A stretch of DNA of 64,000 bases from Oscheius onirici (GCA_932521025.1 OW051473.1:248001-312000); one strand, 5' to 3'. Positions 33,236 through 45,320 are shown, counted from the first letter of the stretch. Made by a program: numbers and translations. The notes: generated from the sequence alone by a model not told the origin.

Positions 33236-35769
33236 ATATATTCTTATGTGGTGACAATGTTATTGTTAGAATATTTACTCCATTTACCCGGTGGTTTCAG
33301 GCAAACCCTTTGAAAAACTTTTCTAGTCTCATCTTTTCAAAAGTTATGACCAGTTTGACCTTTTACCCAAGCCAAAAGTACAGGAATTCGACCTGCGTCC
33401 GCGGTCGGTTTCCAAACAGTATTGACCAAAGATCGGACTATACAAGCCTTATGTGTTTGTTTTGGCATCAATTCTTTTTTTGAAAAACTTATCTAACTGC
33501 TTGTTTTCAAAAGTTATGAAGAAAAGCTCACCCCCAACCTTTTGAGAGGCTTTCGGTCTACTGGACGAATAATGAAGAATCATAGTGGCAGCTCTGTGCA
33601 GGTGAATAGCCCTCAGACAGCTCTGAAAGAACATAAAAAAGCGTTTTTTTGACGCTAGAACGAGGTCAAAAGCATCAAAAACAAAGTTTAAAGGGTGATG
33701 CTCAGATTTCAGTAGAATTTTTTCTAACAACACTGTGGCCCTCTCTCCCGTACAGCTCGAAGCATATCATCGTGCAGGAGTATGCGGCCCTGAAAAAACA
33801 TCGTCCAAATCGTTCCAAAGGAGGGTTAGTGACTGGTTTTATCTGAATAAAGGCGACTACTAAAGATTACTCAAACCATGAATTTTGTTTTTTTGTAACA
33901 TTTTGCAATTGATCGTTGTCCCGTACAGTCGTTCTCACTCTTTAACGACTTTTCTCACCAGTTTCATTCTATCAAAATTTCGTGCCCATCGATCACAGAG
34001 AGTTTTAAATACAATAGTTGTGATTAGGTACGTGCTCGGGAAAAGCTCGTCTTGGATCAACTCTTGAACTCACATAGGTCACAAAAACCTGCTTTTGTTT
34101 GTGAGGTCCTCACAAAATCCAAATTAGTATTTAAAGGTTTTTGAACAAATTGGAAAATAGCAAAAAAAAGAATACGTGGTCTACTTTTGGGGTTCATGCA
34201 TTGGGGTGTCAAAGTGCTTCTACCCCCTCCTTCTAGGAAACATTACAATTCTCACCATTTCAATTATGAAAACAACGATCGCGTGTTCTGAATTGACTCT
34301 CACACCATTTTCTAATTGAAAAAAGTCGTCACTTTAATGACATTCAAGCCAACGAGCTATCGGTCTCCATTTTTTTTTCTAGGAAAGCAGTTCGTATCTT
34401 TGCCCCCGAGCTGTCTCCGACATTTTCATCGTGGGTGGTTTTCTCCTTGCCCCGCTGGCTGCCCTGAGCTTACTGATAACCTTTCCTACCCATTTGAGCC
34501 CGCTCTCCTTCGCCTGTCTTTAATAGACTGGATATATAAATCTTACGAAGGGTGGTAATTTCCCTCACATTTCGTGCCTACGCCTTTTTTGTCCGTGCGC
34601 CCCATTCTGGCAGCTCATTTTTCTGTCTATACGAGACGGCTCTCTCCGTATAATTGGGTTTTACCTCTCGCTTTCTCTTCTTCAAATCAAAACAGTTGAA
34701 ATCTTTTAGAAAAAATGTGAAGGGGCAATCGAGAGACAACGAACTTCTCAACTTCGGGTCCCCCTTCTCCTGTATGAACCGATGGCTCGAGACTCGGCTT
34801 CAGTACGTGGAGTACAACGTGGGTTTGCTCGTCGGTGATCGTATCTATTCGTGGTGAAACCCAAAAATGGTTTACTTTTCTTATGAAAAGAACGCTCTTA
34901 GCCTGATTCACACTATTTTTGCTAAACTCAGTATTCCTATTCATGTTTCATTTGGATTATCTAATGACCTTGCTGTTTTTAGGTCCCCTTCCCTCCCCTT
35001 CCTTCTATTTGGTGTCATATACTTTTGGGTCATATATTGGTCATATTTGGAAGCAACGAACGCCTGCATAATATTTTGCTTTGAATTGTAGGTACCTTCA
35101 CAGTTTTGCTTATTAAAATATTATAGCTTTAACAGCCTTCTCTTCGACGAGTCTCATATTTGTCTTCATAGCATCGATCTGAGTATCTGCGACGATCAAA
35201 TTGGTAAAATATCTCTCTGGCTCTAGAAATTAATTTGGTCGTCTCGTCGATACATGTAACATTTCTTTCCTCGTGTATTTTGATTAGTGTATTTGGTTAT
35301 TTCTAAGGTCGCGCATGTGTCATTTGTGTACAGTCCAACATTTATTTGGAGAAAAAGTTTATTTGGATGATATACCGCTGTGATATGTTGTCTTTGTTTC
35401 CCACCCCTTCCCCTCCGCCCTTGTTAATAAAAAGGTTTTTTTGAGTGTTTGATTTCACAGAAAGTTACTGCTCGTCACTGATGTCTTTCCAATTTCGACA
35501 AGCTACACCGTCCAGTGTTTTTCTGTTTTCGCGTACGCCAATGGCTGAGTAGCAGTACTCCTCGCGCTTCGAGCGCGAGCGTCGCGGGTTCGATTCCGCC
35601 GCTGTATTTTTCACTTTGCCCGAGATGAGGCTGCAGACACACACACGGGGGACGGTAGAACGTTAACAGAATGGATGAAATGTTTACTTGTGAGAAAATC
35701 AAGGGCGAAACAGAAAATATTAATACAATGAGTGAGTGAGTGATTGAGAGGTACTGGATTAGAGATGTT
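33236..35769. other. Intergenic, about 2.5 kb, partly pyrimidine-rich
   Basis: Two diverged copies of a block around TTTGAAAAACTT...TTTTCAAAAGTTATGA lie at 33310-33350 and 33479-33520. The stretch 34370-34640 is C/T-rich and GC-richer than its surroundings. A tRNA-like segment at 35537-35604 is listed separately. No gene is supported. Confidence 0.4.
35537..35604 (+). repeat. tRNA-like (A-box/B-box) segment
   Basis: The segment reads GCCAATGGCTGAGTAGCAGT (A-box-like), then a perfect hairpin TCGCGCTTCGAGCGCGA in the anticodon-arm position, then GTCGCGGGTTCGATTCCGCC with a canonical B box. The acceptor ends do not pair as in a real tRNA, so it is a tRNA-derived repeat or pseudogene. It resembles the cores at 6833 and 25278. 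Confidence 0.55.
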
Positions 35770-36861
35770 TCAGTGAATTCCACGGGCAGCACGCTCCTCG
35801 TCTGTCAGAACCACAACACGGTTCTTAGTCCTGCGGCGAATGACAGAGTCAGCCATCTTGAGAATACGGTTTATGCGACATCCCCTTAAATGTAACTCTT
35901 CATTTGAACAACTCTGTCTCACTCGTCGATTGGTCCAGTAAAGAGAACATTGCCTTCGGGATAGGGATAGTACAGTTGGGTGATCACGTTGCCCTCAAAG
36001 CCTGTCGAAGTTCCGACGTCATCGTTCTTCGAACAACCAGCAATGTTTGGGATTGCAGATGTGCTCAAGAGGTCCGGAGGGCTGAAAACATTTTAGTATA
36101 ACAGACCGTAGCCGCCGATAAGTGTGTGTATGAAATCGGAAGTGTCAAAATCATCACACAGTTAGCCAGTTAGTTTTGAATCTGTCATGCATTAATACCT
36201 CCGAAAATAGTGTCTAGCCGGAATAAAGGGCTCTGCTATTCCTCTATATGGAATCCTCCTTAGAAAATTGGATGCAAGTAAACCGAACCTTGTCTGACCA
36301 TCTTTTTCGGGAGCAAGGCTCTCGACGTCACGATGAGTCCAAGGAGTCTGGATGTCGGTATCTTGCACCATCGGACGGACTAAAGCTGCTCTCTTGATGA
36401 TGGCTGGAGCTGATGGGCAGGGAATCGGGACCACGGCGGCACGCTGATAAAAAGATACAGGCTCTTCCACATTGTTTTCCGTTCCATGCACGTAGAAGGT
36501 GGGACCACTGAAAAGTTTTTTTCTGCATGTTTTTTATCTTGACGACTAAGCTACTCTCGTTACCCAGTCGGACTGTCACTCTAATCCTGTCCCCAATAAC
36601 CTGTACTTTTCCCCCATTTGACGAACCTGTGCCTCTAGGTTTTTCTCTGTTTGTGTACTTCGCATCCACACATGGTTAGACTGTCTTCTCTACACCCCTA
36701 AATGACGAAGATGCTCCGACTTCTATAAAAAACTTGACAATGTCTTACTGTATGAAATGGGAAAAACTAGTTTTGTTAAATTGAACCTATCGATGTACTT
36801 ACCTATTGCGCTGGTGCTCACTGCGCTTGAAAAAGGGGAAACAGGCCAAGAAACGGTTCAT
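35770..36861 (-). CDS. Uncharacterised conserved-looking protein, five exons
   Basis: From ATG at 36861, five exons join in consistent phase to TGA at 35770-35772 (about 190 residues). The first exon encodes MNRFLACFPFFKRSEHQRN. The second carries FYVHGTENNVEEPVSFYQRA, PIPCPSAPAIIKRAALVRP and TPWTHRDVESLAPEKDG. The third is RIPYRGIAEPFIPARHYF, the fourth NVITQLYYPYPEGNVLFTGP, and the last TKNRVVVLTDEERAARGIH. Splice sites are canonical, including a terminal intron from GA|GTGAGA to GCCGCAG|G. The sequence is hydrophilic, without leader or membrane helix. The basic first exon, with an early cysteine, may be a membrane-association segment. I do not recognise the family; protein-like composition in every exon argues that it is real. 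Confidence 0.6.
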
Positions 36862-39800
36862 ATCGTCTTATTCCTGAAAAATGGTAGTTGTTTCAAAGGG
36901 TGTAGAGAGGTCTAAAAAGCATATTGAAGTAAGACTAATTATAAGAATGATGCTACAGACAATCCAGATTTTTCTCATGCTTTTATGTGCCACGTAAGTA
37001 TTTTTCTATTGTTTCTTTATGTGTTTGGTTTTGGGAAATGCGACAGAATATTGATATGACAAAAATTAATATGGGTTCCATAATTTGGAAGTTAGCGGGG
37101 AAGACTGTCATGGTATTTCAAAGACCCGCCCCTTTGGGACAGTTGAGAGAGATCAGGATGGAAAGGAAAGATACAAGATAGAGAGTGAACAATAATAACA
37201 GCGCACGAGGCACTGTTCGAGAAAACAAGCAAGATCCAAGGAAGATGTTTACAACAAAAGCACCAACAAAGTTGATAGGATTTTGAACTGGAGGTTTTCT
37301 CCAAGCTGAATAAGTATTTTTTGTAATGAATGAACTAAAAAGCCAGTCGGTACGTCTTCACCGGTTAGAACCAGCGGTCACAAAAGAGAATGTCACTAGG
37401 ATACTACCAAAGTACAGAAAATCATAGTCATCGATTTTTATTTAAGAGTTAAATGGTTTTGCTAGGTGTAAGCAATATTGGCAAGGTATCTAGACTGTTC
37501 CTGAAATGACCGCTGTAAAATTGTGTCATAGATTTGAGTCACATGAGATCCCTCCAACATTAACTTGCAGCAGAGGCAGATCGTGGAAGAGACCAGAGAC
37601 AGAGGAAGAAAATTGGAGGAGAGTTTGTTAGTCAGTTAGTCGCCAGAGCCTACGAAATTTCTCTAACCCCGACTAGAGGCAGGTTGAAAAGGGCAAGAAG
37701 GCTTGACTCAGCCTCGTCCCGAAACCTCCCGCCTAGACATGACCGCGTGCACTGTCGGCTGATCTTTGTTATCATCCTCACATTTTCCCTCTCTTACTCT
37801 TTTGGCAACAGTGCTTTTCACACCCGTTACTTCGTCACAAACGGTCGGTCTTCCTTGATCATAGCCGCACTCTCATAGGCAGGACTATCATCCTTCGTAC
37901 CCTATTGTCGGTCCGCTCCTCTTATACAGTTCCCTTTTTTTACCACCTGGAAGCTTTTTGTCCATCGCGAATTGTCAAATCTTCATAAAAAAATCCGGAC
38001 CACGTGTTCTCAGCTTCAATGCAGGTGTTAAGAATGAGTGACAATGGGGAAAGAGGCTATGGTAACACGCAATGCCAACTCAAAAAATTGCATCGACGCG
38101 TCGATCTGCGCAGAGCTGCTTCTGTCACCAGAAGTGATCCACACGAAATCATTTCGTGAATCATTCATTCTAAACATCGCGCTCCTTTCCTCATCATATG
38201 ATACATATTTTTGGACGACTGTTGAAGGCACGCTTTAACTTTGAGTCATCGTTTAAGGCTCGTTGGCAAAAGATGGTACGGGTCACTTTGGGGTTTTTGT
38301 GAACATTAATGTGTGACATTGGTCATGTTGAAACTTGCCCGCTCCTTTTCCTACCAATGTTTGAATGACGGTGCAGCCTTTGACACCGAACGATCGTGTC
38401 ATCTCACTATGAATCATTTTTAACTCAGCTCTCGTCGCCATCCGAAAAAATGCTTTGTCTGAACCTGCCCTTCTTTTACCAAAACGGATATTTTTCAGAA
38501 GACAATGATTTGACTGTTGGACGTAGTGATAAATCCCTCCCTGAAAGGGCGTCCTCGGCTAGGTCGTCTCAAACTGCGTAATGTAAGTTTTTCTTCGTTT
38601 CAGATAATCAAGCCGGTTGCAGGTAACCAAGAGCACCCTCTCGAAACTTTTCTTCCTTCCATACTGAGGTTGGTTGTTTATACAGAACAGCGGGAGCAGA
38701 TGTCGGCGGCATTCCCTTTATCTAATGGAGAGAATTGTGGAAAAAATACAGAGAGAAGGGGCAGTAAATGTCACTTCTTCTAACTATAGGTTGTGCGACT
38801 GCCAACATGGCCTCATAGCAACGGTTACCGACCATAAGCAGCCATTACTTTTTGACTTTACCGCCTTCAGAAAGTTGAGGTATAAATAACATATTTTTTG
38901 ACATACTAATGTTACGTTAAAGCTGAGTTACATTGCATTTGTACTGTAAGAACTGGACTTGCGTGTAAACCTCTTTCCTGTAAACGAATATATACAGATG
39001 TACCATTGCAAATGGTTGCTTGTCGAATTGGTTAATTGACGATCTATTTTTTGAGTCTTTTTTATACCGTTTTCAACACGGGAAAACGTTGGAAAGCATC
39101 TACAACTGAAAAATTTGTCTATTGAACGTTTTTTCCGTCAAACTCGTATTGTACACCAGAAATCGGAACAAAGGAACAAATCTTTTTGAGGTTATTTTGC
39201 CAGATTACTGTAATCAGTTGGTTTTCGTCATTGCTTGAAGAAACCTGGCAATTAGAATGAGTTCATATCCAGTTCGTTGGTAGAAGAATGAATCTTCTTA
39301 AATTTTCTCAAATTTTTGTTCTTCGCTAGGAGACCGCGCATTAGCGCAAGGACTTATTCGTAGGCCAGGTAGTTTTCACAAATGTACAGTCATGGCCTGT
39401 GTTTAAATTTTGCTGATGACACATAATGTCACCTGGTTTGTTTATAAGCTTTCATCACCCAATCCCTCTATTCCTACTCTCCCTTCGGCATGAGTCGAGG
39501 TCTTCCACTTTTCGCCTGTCTTTCTCTATATTTGCCAGAAGACATTTTCAATGAAATAGTTATTATAAATTTGCAAAAATACCAACTTTGTGAATCGGCC
39601 AAAGGTTCGAAAGGCTAGACCAACGTTCTGGTTTTTTTATATCTCACCAGTCTTATAATTAGGCCTTTTGAGACTTTACTTTCCCACCTAGATTCATGTT
39701 GAAAACCTTGTTATATCAACTTTTTCTCACGTTCTGACGCTATTTGAGCCCTTTGCGACATGCTACTGGTTATTATTACCACGCTACTTGACCAGAGAGT

Positions 39801-40274
39801 CAGTTCCGCTTTGTTTCCAACAAATGAATTTTTCTGTTTGCAATGGAACTTTTCTGTGCATTATATGCATTGGATCATAGTCATTCACTGAGTTTATAAA
39901 ATCAGACAGCGGTCATTCACAATTACGCAACTATCAATTTCTACAGTCGCTGCAGTCAACAAAAGAGATTTTTGATATGACTTGATATCAGTTGCGTCAT
40001 TTAGGGGTTGGAAAAAGATGTGAAAACTGCAACCTAAATTAGGTCACCCATTTTCGGAGTTCAGAGTCTGTTTCTGTGATATTTCCCTCTGGGGAATACT
40101 ACTTCGTTCCCTCTTCGAATGACATCTTAGGCTTCCGGAACAGTGCTCAACTTCTGTTTAGGATATTGTAAAAAACTATCCACTCATGCCAAATAAGCTC
40201 TTTCCCCTACACAGACGCTTTTTATACCACAATTTTGGCCTTTTCTTTTGGTCACGAGTAAGTTTTTCAGAGAA
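36862..40274. other. Intergenic, about 3.4 kb
   Basis: The second copy of the 48-bp element (38071-38118) lies here. A leader-like plus-strand exon (MLQTIQIFLMLLCA, 36951-36996, followed by GTAAGT) has no compatible next exon. Long open frames around 37570-37878 and 38517-38783 lack start codons or motifs. I call no gene. Confidence 0.4.
38071..38118. repeat. 48-bp double-palindrome element, copy 2
   Basis: Exact copy of 32837-32884, same orientation, with the ATCGACGCGTCGAT and TCTGCGCAGA palindromes. The sequence before and after is unrelated to copy 1, so the conserved unit is bounded within a few bases of the 48 bp. Confidence 0.8.
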
Positions 40275-42941
40275 ATGGCTGATCGTCGTTCCAGGAACAG
40301 AGGAAAGGGTAGATTTAAATCTGTGACCGACTACGATGTCTATTTGATGTCCCTCGACAACATATACTTTCAAATTTGCGATTATCTACTTCGGTTAGTT
40401 GAGCTTTTCGCAGGAAAACCATTCAGTCATTTCAGCTCCAGAATACCGTCCTTAATGGAAAGAAACATTCCTCGTCCACCTTTTCTACCAACCCGTAGTC
40501 CCAGGTTAGAGCTATGAAAGGAAACTTAGGCAATTCTTTCAGAGGCAAGTTTTCTCACAGAAATGGTCAAGATGGTCTCCTACCAACTCCTGAGGTGCAT
40601 CTGCCCTTTGGACAATTTCGATCCTACAGCAGCCCATTCGTGCAGCACTGTTCTGTCCCGGACACGACGTGAGTTTGAATTCTGCAACACGCGAGACCTC
40701 GATTTCACCAAGTAATTTTGCTTTGGTCATTCTCGTGCAGTTTGGGTCATCTCTGATACTGTAACATCTCCGGAGCAGGTGCCAGACACTCTCCCCAGCT
40801 GCCGCTCTTCTTCGACCACCTTTTTCCATATCGTGTGTTCTTTTTGGAGGGTAATCTTCACATCCAATTTACAAATACATTAGCTGCCATTGCAATTGAC
40901 GCTCTGGTTGTTTGTTATTTTGTTAAGATTTGTACCAGGAAAAGTTTTCCTTTGTCCTGGAATGGATCCCCTTCGTTCCTGCTTCCTTTTTGTGAAGTTT
41001 GTCTTAAATTTTTTTTCGAGTGTCAGGAACAGTTTTATTATCTAGGTAGTACCAAAGCTCCTGAGTTCGTGTCTTATCAATCTTGTACTCAGGGTTGACC
41101 ATCTTTAGAACATTATGATCCTATCTACAAGTTAACTGCTATGTTTTTTAACGTTTTGTTCAATAATCTCTCCCGTTTTATTCTAAAACAGTATGAAGTC
41201 AGTTTCCGGGGCTGTCCCCTGAGTCACACACAACGTCATGCTCTAAACTGCACTCCGTCTTGATTTCCCAGGGTGGTCTTTTACTGTAGCCGCTAATTAT
41301 TTTTTAACTGACTACAATTATTTGCAAAGAAAAGTAGCAAAGTACGGTAGCGATATGAAGCTACCCTTTAGTCTGCCCTCTCGGTCTCCATTTTGATTAA
41401 CTTTACCCTTTTCATAACGAACGAAGGCTGACTTTAGAATATTCCCATTAGTTTACAATCAGGTTCTCAAACTTTTAAACAGTAGTTCAATTGAGTTGTG
41501 TGCTTTGAATCGTTACGTTGCGGTCCAAATTCTTTATACTGATAGTATTTATGTGACACGGCCGCTTCCGGTTCCTTCTGTCTCACAATATCCGGCGCCC
41601 TATTTTAGCCGTCCTTTTATGTGGAAGTATCTTGGTGTCCAAAACTGTCTTTTTCGGAATCCTCCCCAAACACGAAACTTATATTCCATTGCTGAGCAAC
41701 GGAATAGAAGATTTCAGTATATCTGAAAAATCGTATTCCAACCATACGACTTTGATCCGGCCGTCTTTTTTCACTATAGACTTCATCCTTTTTAGGAATT
41801 ACCAGCCAGTACAGCCTCCTTTTGTGGAGCAGATGCTGCCTCGTGTGCTATCAGACCCGTCTCAGATTCCTGTTAGCGACGTTCTTGTGTGAGCGGAGTA
41901 TCGAGTGTGAAGTACTTATTGTCTATTTCAGACTTCCATCCAATCCCAGCTTCAAAGTATTTCTTCTTCGACCTTTCGGTGTTCCCCGAAACGGAAGGTA
42001 CGACTGTGAACAGCAGCAGATGCATCAACATTCAGATCAATCACCGGTCCGGTTCAACCTACAGTGAGCTACATGTCTTCCTCCTACAGCCTCGAAATGA
42101 TGATAGCAGAGGATCCTCGACTCTTCCCGGCCATGTCTCTACCTGTTCCGCCGGAGGAGATGGGTACTTTCTATCCTATTCAGTTTCTTCCCAAGCTGAA
42201 GCAGCAGACAACGTGGGTTTTGTTTTGTTCTGTTCCCTTTCCATACCAATGTTTGTCCCATACGACAAATGAATATATCTATCTATCTATCTATCTATCT
42301 ATGTATCTGTTTCATTTTTCAATTTCAGAGATCGTGCCGAAATTGCTAAGCAGCCAGGTCTGCCTCCGAATTGTCGCTTCGTCAATGGGGAGATGGTATT
42401 CTATGAGGGAGAGTACATCAAACATGAACCTGCCCAGCTGCCGGACGAGTTGAAGCAGCCAATGGGAGATACTGGAAAGATCCCTCACTGGGTACAAAAC
42501 CCGGAAGAATGGGAAGAGTCCAGCTGCTTCTTTACTCCGGATAACTCGAGATCTTCTTCTGGGAAGACTGACAAGAACAAAACGTATTCTGGCTTCGCTT
42601 GTGGAAAATCAATGGAGGCTCCTGCCCAGCAGACGGTAAGTGAAACAACCATCCAGTGTGGGAAACCTAGGTGCGCACAAACAAGATACACTAGTTATCC
42701 TCGTCATAAACTGTTCCAAGTATCGGCTTTTCAGAATATTTCAACTCAGCCGACTCTTCTCAACCATGATGTCTTGCCCGCTCTCGAAGAGAGCCATGCT
42801 ATTCTGAAGGCCGCTGCAGAAGCCGTGGAGGAAGGAGTTGATCTCATTGAGACTGCTTCGATGTCCCTTTTCGAATATGAGCAAATGGTCAAAGAGTTCA
42901 AATCACTGTGTGAGATCGATCCATGTGAGTTTCAGAATTGA
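40275..42941 (+). CDS. Proline-rich intrinsically disordered protein, uncharacterised
   Basis: Nine or ten exons join in phase from ATG 40275: about 40275-40391, 40435-40503, 40542-40666, 41549-41626, then 41710-42941 in several pieces. The N-terminus is basic (MADRRSRNRGKGRFK), then comes a possible helix (YLMSLDNIYFQICDYLLR) and long Pro/Ser/Gln-rich parts (PRPPFLPTRSPR, RPLPVPSVSQYPAPYF, YQPVQPPFVEQMLPR). A more ordered part follows (PGLPPNCRFVNGEMVFYEGE, IPHWVQNPEEWEESSCFF), then a helical end (ILKAAAEAVEEGVDLIETAS). It looks like an RNA-granule or scaffold type protein, but I know no family match. The terminal TGA at 42939-42941 could be bypassed: a good donor (GTGAGT at 42925) would lead to exons further right. 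The intron before 42331 contains a (TATC)n microsatellite. Confidence 0.6.
42271..42306 (+). repeat. (TATC)n microsatellite in an intron
   Basis: About eight tandem TATC units, the last interrupted as TATG, lie within the intron that starts GTGGGT near 42209 of the proline-rich gene. Likely length-polymorphic. Confidence 0.85.
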
Positions 42942-43488
42942 AGCTATGTGATTCAAGCCGCGACGCACTCATTTTGTAACGCGGTCCCGATCTGTTTATG
43001 TCATTGTGCTTTTTTCAAAACAGATGTCTGCTTTCCGAAACACATTTCTCCTCCAAAAGTTTTTTCCTAACAGCTCCCCTTTTCACTTAATTTCATCAAG
43101 CACATGTTATATTTTCAGAAGATGGCTCTCTAGTCTTCTGAACAGCAGATCTTCCATAACTGGTGTAATGTACGTCTTTTATTATTATTTTTGACGCTTT
43201 TTTTGCAGAGACCACTCTCCTTGCCTATTTTCCCTGTGTATTCCCGGTAATTTTTCTATGTGTATTCGTCGATCATCCGTACCTTCCATATCTTCTGATT
43301 CTTGTCCGTCACTAGCACGGTAACATTTGTGTACTTTTAATAGATTCAAATTTTACTTTCAGTTAACCGGTAGTGAGCTTTGCCTAATCGACATTTTCTT
43401 CCCGTGTTCATTAAACGTGAGTTTTGTGAATTATATTTCGATAAGACGCTGCCGGCATAACTAGCTGAAATAAGCTAAATATTTTCAG
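42942..43488. other. Possible 3' introns and exons of the proline-rich gene
   Basis: Several acceptor-like sites (TTTTCAAAACAG at 43011-43022, TTTTTTGCAG at 43199-43208, TTTACTTTCAG at 43353-43363) are followed by short open stretches such as YVCFPKHISPP. I could not build a single chain with consistent phase, so this may be untranslated. Confidence 0.3.
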
Positions 43489-43489
43489 G

Positions 43490-43758
43490 TGTTGCGGAAA
43501 GCTTCCGTCGTCGTCGGCCATTATGTCTCCGTAAGCCTCCAGTTTTCTTCGTCGTCACTGTGTCGCCATGTAAACTTCATAATAATTAGATACTTTTTTG
43601 CATTAGAGGAAATCAAAAAATCCAACAAAAAAAACGCTTTTGTATTGTATGTTGACGGCACGTCAAACTTACAGCCCTGTATTAAGTTTGGGGATCCAGA
43701 GCCTTTTTCCTTTTGTAGTTGTGATTGCGAACACCACATCTGTTATTCCTGCTTGTAG
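43490..43758 (+). CDS. 3' exons of a plus-strand gene, Cys-rich C-terminus
   Basis: An exon after TTTTCAG (43482-43488) ending before GTAAGC at 43530, joined to an exon starting after TTGCATTAG (about 43607), gives the phase-consistent reading VAESFRRRRPLCLQEIKKSN, then AFVLYVDGTSNLQPCIKFGD and FCSCDCEHHICYSCL before TAG 43756-43758. An AATAAA follows within 10 bp. The end carries seven cysteines and two histidines and might bind metal. The start is unknown; it may be the end of the 40275 gene or a separate gene. Confidence 0.35.
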
Positions 43759-43775
43759 TCCGGTTTTAATAAATT

Positions 43776-43991
43776 ATGGAGCAAATCGATTGGAGAATGC
43801 CAGAAAAAAATGAATCAAAGGAGACTGACAGAGAAATTTTCTTTTGTCGTCGTGCCGAAGTATGCTTAGAAATCAAGGGGTTTGAGCCAAGAAGAACGGT
43901 TTTTTTTAAATTCGAGCACCCACATCCTGGATGCCATAGCCGGAGTGCGTTTACCTTTTGTTCCTACTCGTCCTATTATCTGCCATATTAA
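43776..43991 (+). CDS. Short hypothetical open frame, 71 residues
   Basis: ATG 43776 to TAA 43991 starts MEQIDWRMPEKNESKETDRE and continues with EVCLEIKGFEPRRTVFFKFE. It starts immediately after the polyadenylation signal of the preceding exon. The composition is protein-like, but there is no motif, intron or separate promoter evidence. It could equally be chance or a decayed exon. Confidence 0.2.
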   Translation: MEQIDWRMPEKNESKETDREIFFCRRAEVCLEIKGFEPRRTVFFKFEHPHPGCHSRSAFTFCSYSSYYLPY

Positions 43992-44064
43992 TGTGTTTAC
44001 AGGACAATCATGTGAGGCGTCTACTAACAATTTATTGGCTTATTAACTTCACATTTATCTAAGT

Positions 44065-44457
44065 CTAATACAAAAATGGTCCAAGCACCAATATCCGAGC
44101 TTGCCAGAATTGTTTCAACTCCAGCAAAGGAACGATCTGAAAATTATGGCATAGTTGAAACAATAGACGACCAAAATACCTTAAGCGATGCTCTCGCACT
44201 GTGTCCCTTTTCCAGAGTACGAGTTCTTCGAGAAAATCGATTATCCCGTCGTGTGAGCTGTGAAGAGGTTGACAAAAATTTTTTTTGGATCCGGTCTAGA
44301 ATGGGAGTTTGTAAAAAGAGAAACAGAGAGAAGACTGCAAGCCAGAAAGACAATTACTCACCTTCCTCTAACTCTACTATCACGTTGCATGTATCGTATA
44401 GTTCTGTCACATTGCGGTCCTGCGTAGAAAAAGAGTCAAGGTAAGCAACCCTGAAAA
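44065..44457 (-). CDS. 3' part of a minus-strand gene, uncharacterised
   Basis: Three minus-strand exons join in phase: about 44457-44361 (VAYLDSFSTQDRN, TELYDTCNVIVELEE), 44290-44184 (RIQKKFLSTSSQLTRRDNRF, SRRTRTLEKGHSARASLK), and 44139-44065 (IVPLLELKQFWQARILVLGP), ending TAG at 44065-44067. Two AATAAA-like signals follow (44023-44055 region on the minus strand). The middle exon is basic and Ser/Arg-rich, the last hydrophobic. Upstream, an open stretch to about 44690 (KPIICGPAVFGRLLAKKINV) may be an earlier exon, but I could not find its donor. The family is not recognised. Confidence 0.45.
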
Positions 44458-44699
44458 ACGTAACTTTTGGAGAGAAGAGGAGAATGAGAGAAAGAAGAAG
44501 AGATGTATGGGCAGACTGGAATTGTTGCCGACAGTTTATGACTTTTTCGGGCGATTTTCCCATCGTTACATTGATTTTTTTAGCTAGCAGTCGCCCAAAA
44601 ACTGCGGGACCGCATATTATTGGTTTTACAGGGTATATGAGACAAAATTGCTTTGAGGAGGGCAAAAAATGAGCATAAGGCATACTTTTAGAACGAAAT

Positions 44700-45320
44700 A
44701 CAGAAGCACACAATGCGGATAGTATAAATTGAATGTGGAAACAGAACCAGCCCTATAAATTCACAAAATTTAAAAACGGAAAAATTGTATGTAGCATTAC
44801 AGGGGAGCTATAGTTATTTTTACTGACTCGAGTCGCATTTTAGGCAGAAAAGTTGAAAACGATGAGATTTCACAGTGAAAATGTTCAATAAAAAAGGAAG
44901 CTTTTGAGATATTCTAGTGAATTTTGAATCAAGAAAAAGTCTCTCAGCGGGCCTTTTTTTTACAAATACTGTTTTTCAAATAAGTGCCCCCACCATTCCT
45001 GTACAGGAGACAGAACAGCATTCTGCAGAAAAGCGTTAGGGTCAGTACTATTTTTGGTCTAACGGCATACTCGTACTACGGTACGTTCCGCAGCGTACTT
45101 TGATAAAAAAAGATCTTTTTTGGGAGTTTATAAGCGTTTGTTAACTGTAATTTCTCTCCTATTTTTCCGCTGACAAATTCCCTTTTATCGAAAACTTAGC
45201 TATTATCTAACTTCTGCCGACTTTTTAGGAAAAATGCAAATTTAATGCTTTCAGTTGTGGCAACATTTTCACGACAACATTGATGTCTGTTTCACCAAAC
45301 CTTTTGTCAACGCAAACACC
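44700..45320. other. Intergenic
   Basis: AT-rich spacer between the minus-strand gene ending at 44065 and the plus-strand gene starting at 45321. A short inverted stretch (CGTACTACGGTACG near 45070) is present. No gene seen. Confidence 0.4.

Noticed and set aside
36951-37181. Leader-like exon MLQTIQIFLMLLCA followed by a good donor
   Set aside because: Every nearby acceptor gives an early stop or wrong phase, so no gene can be built.
37570-37878. About 100 codons open without a start codon
   Set aside because: No ATG, no motif, no splice support; composition is Arg/Ser-rich by chance.
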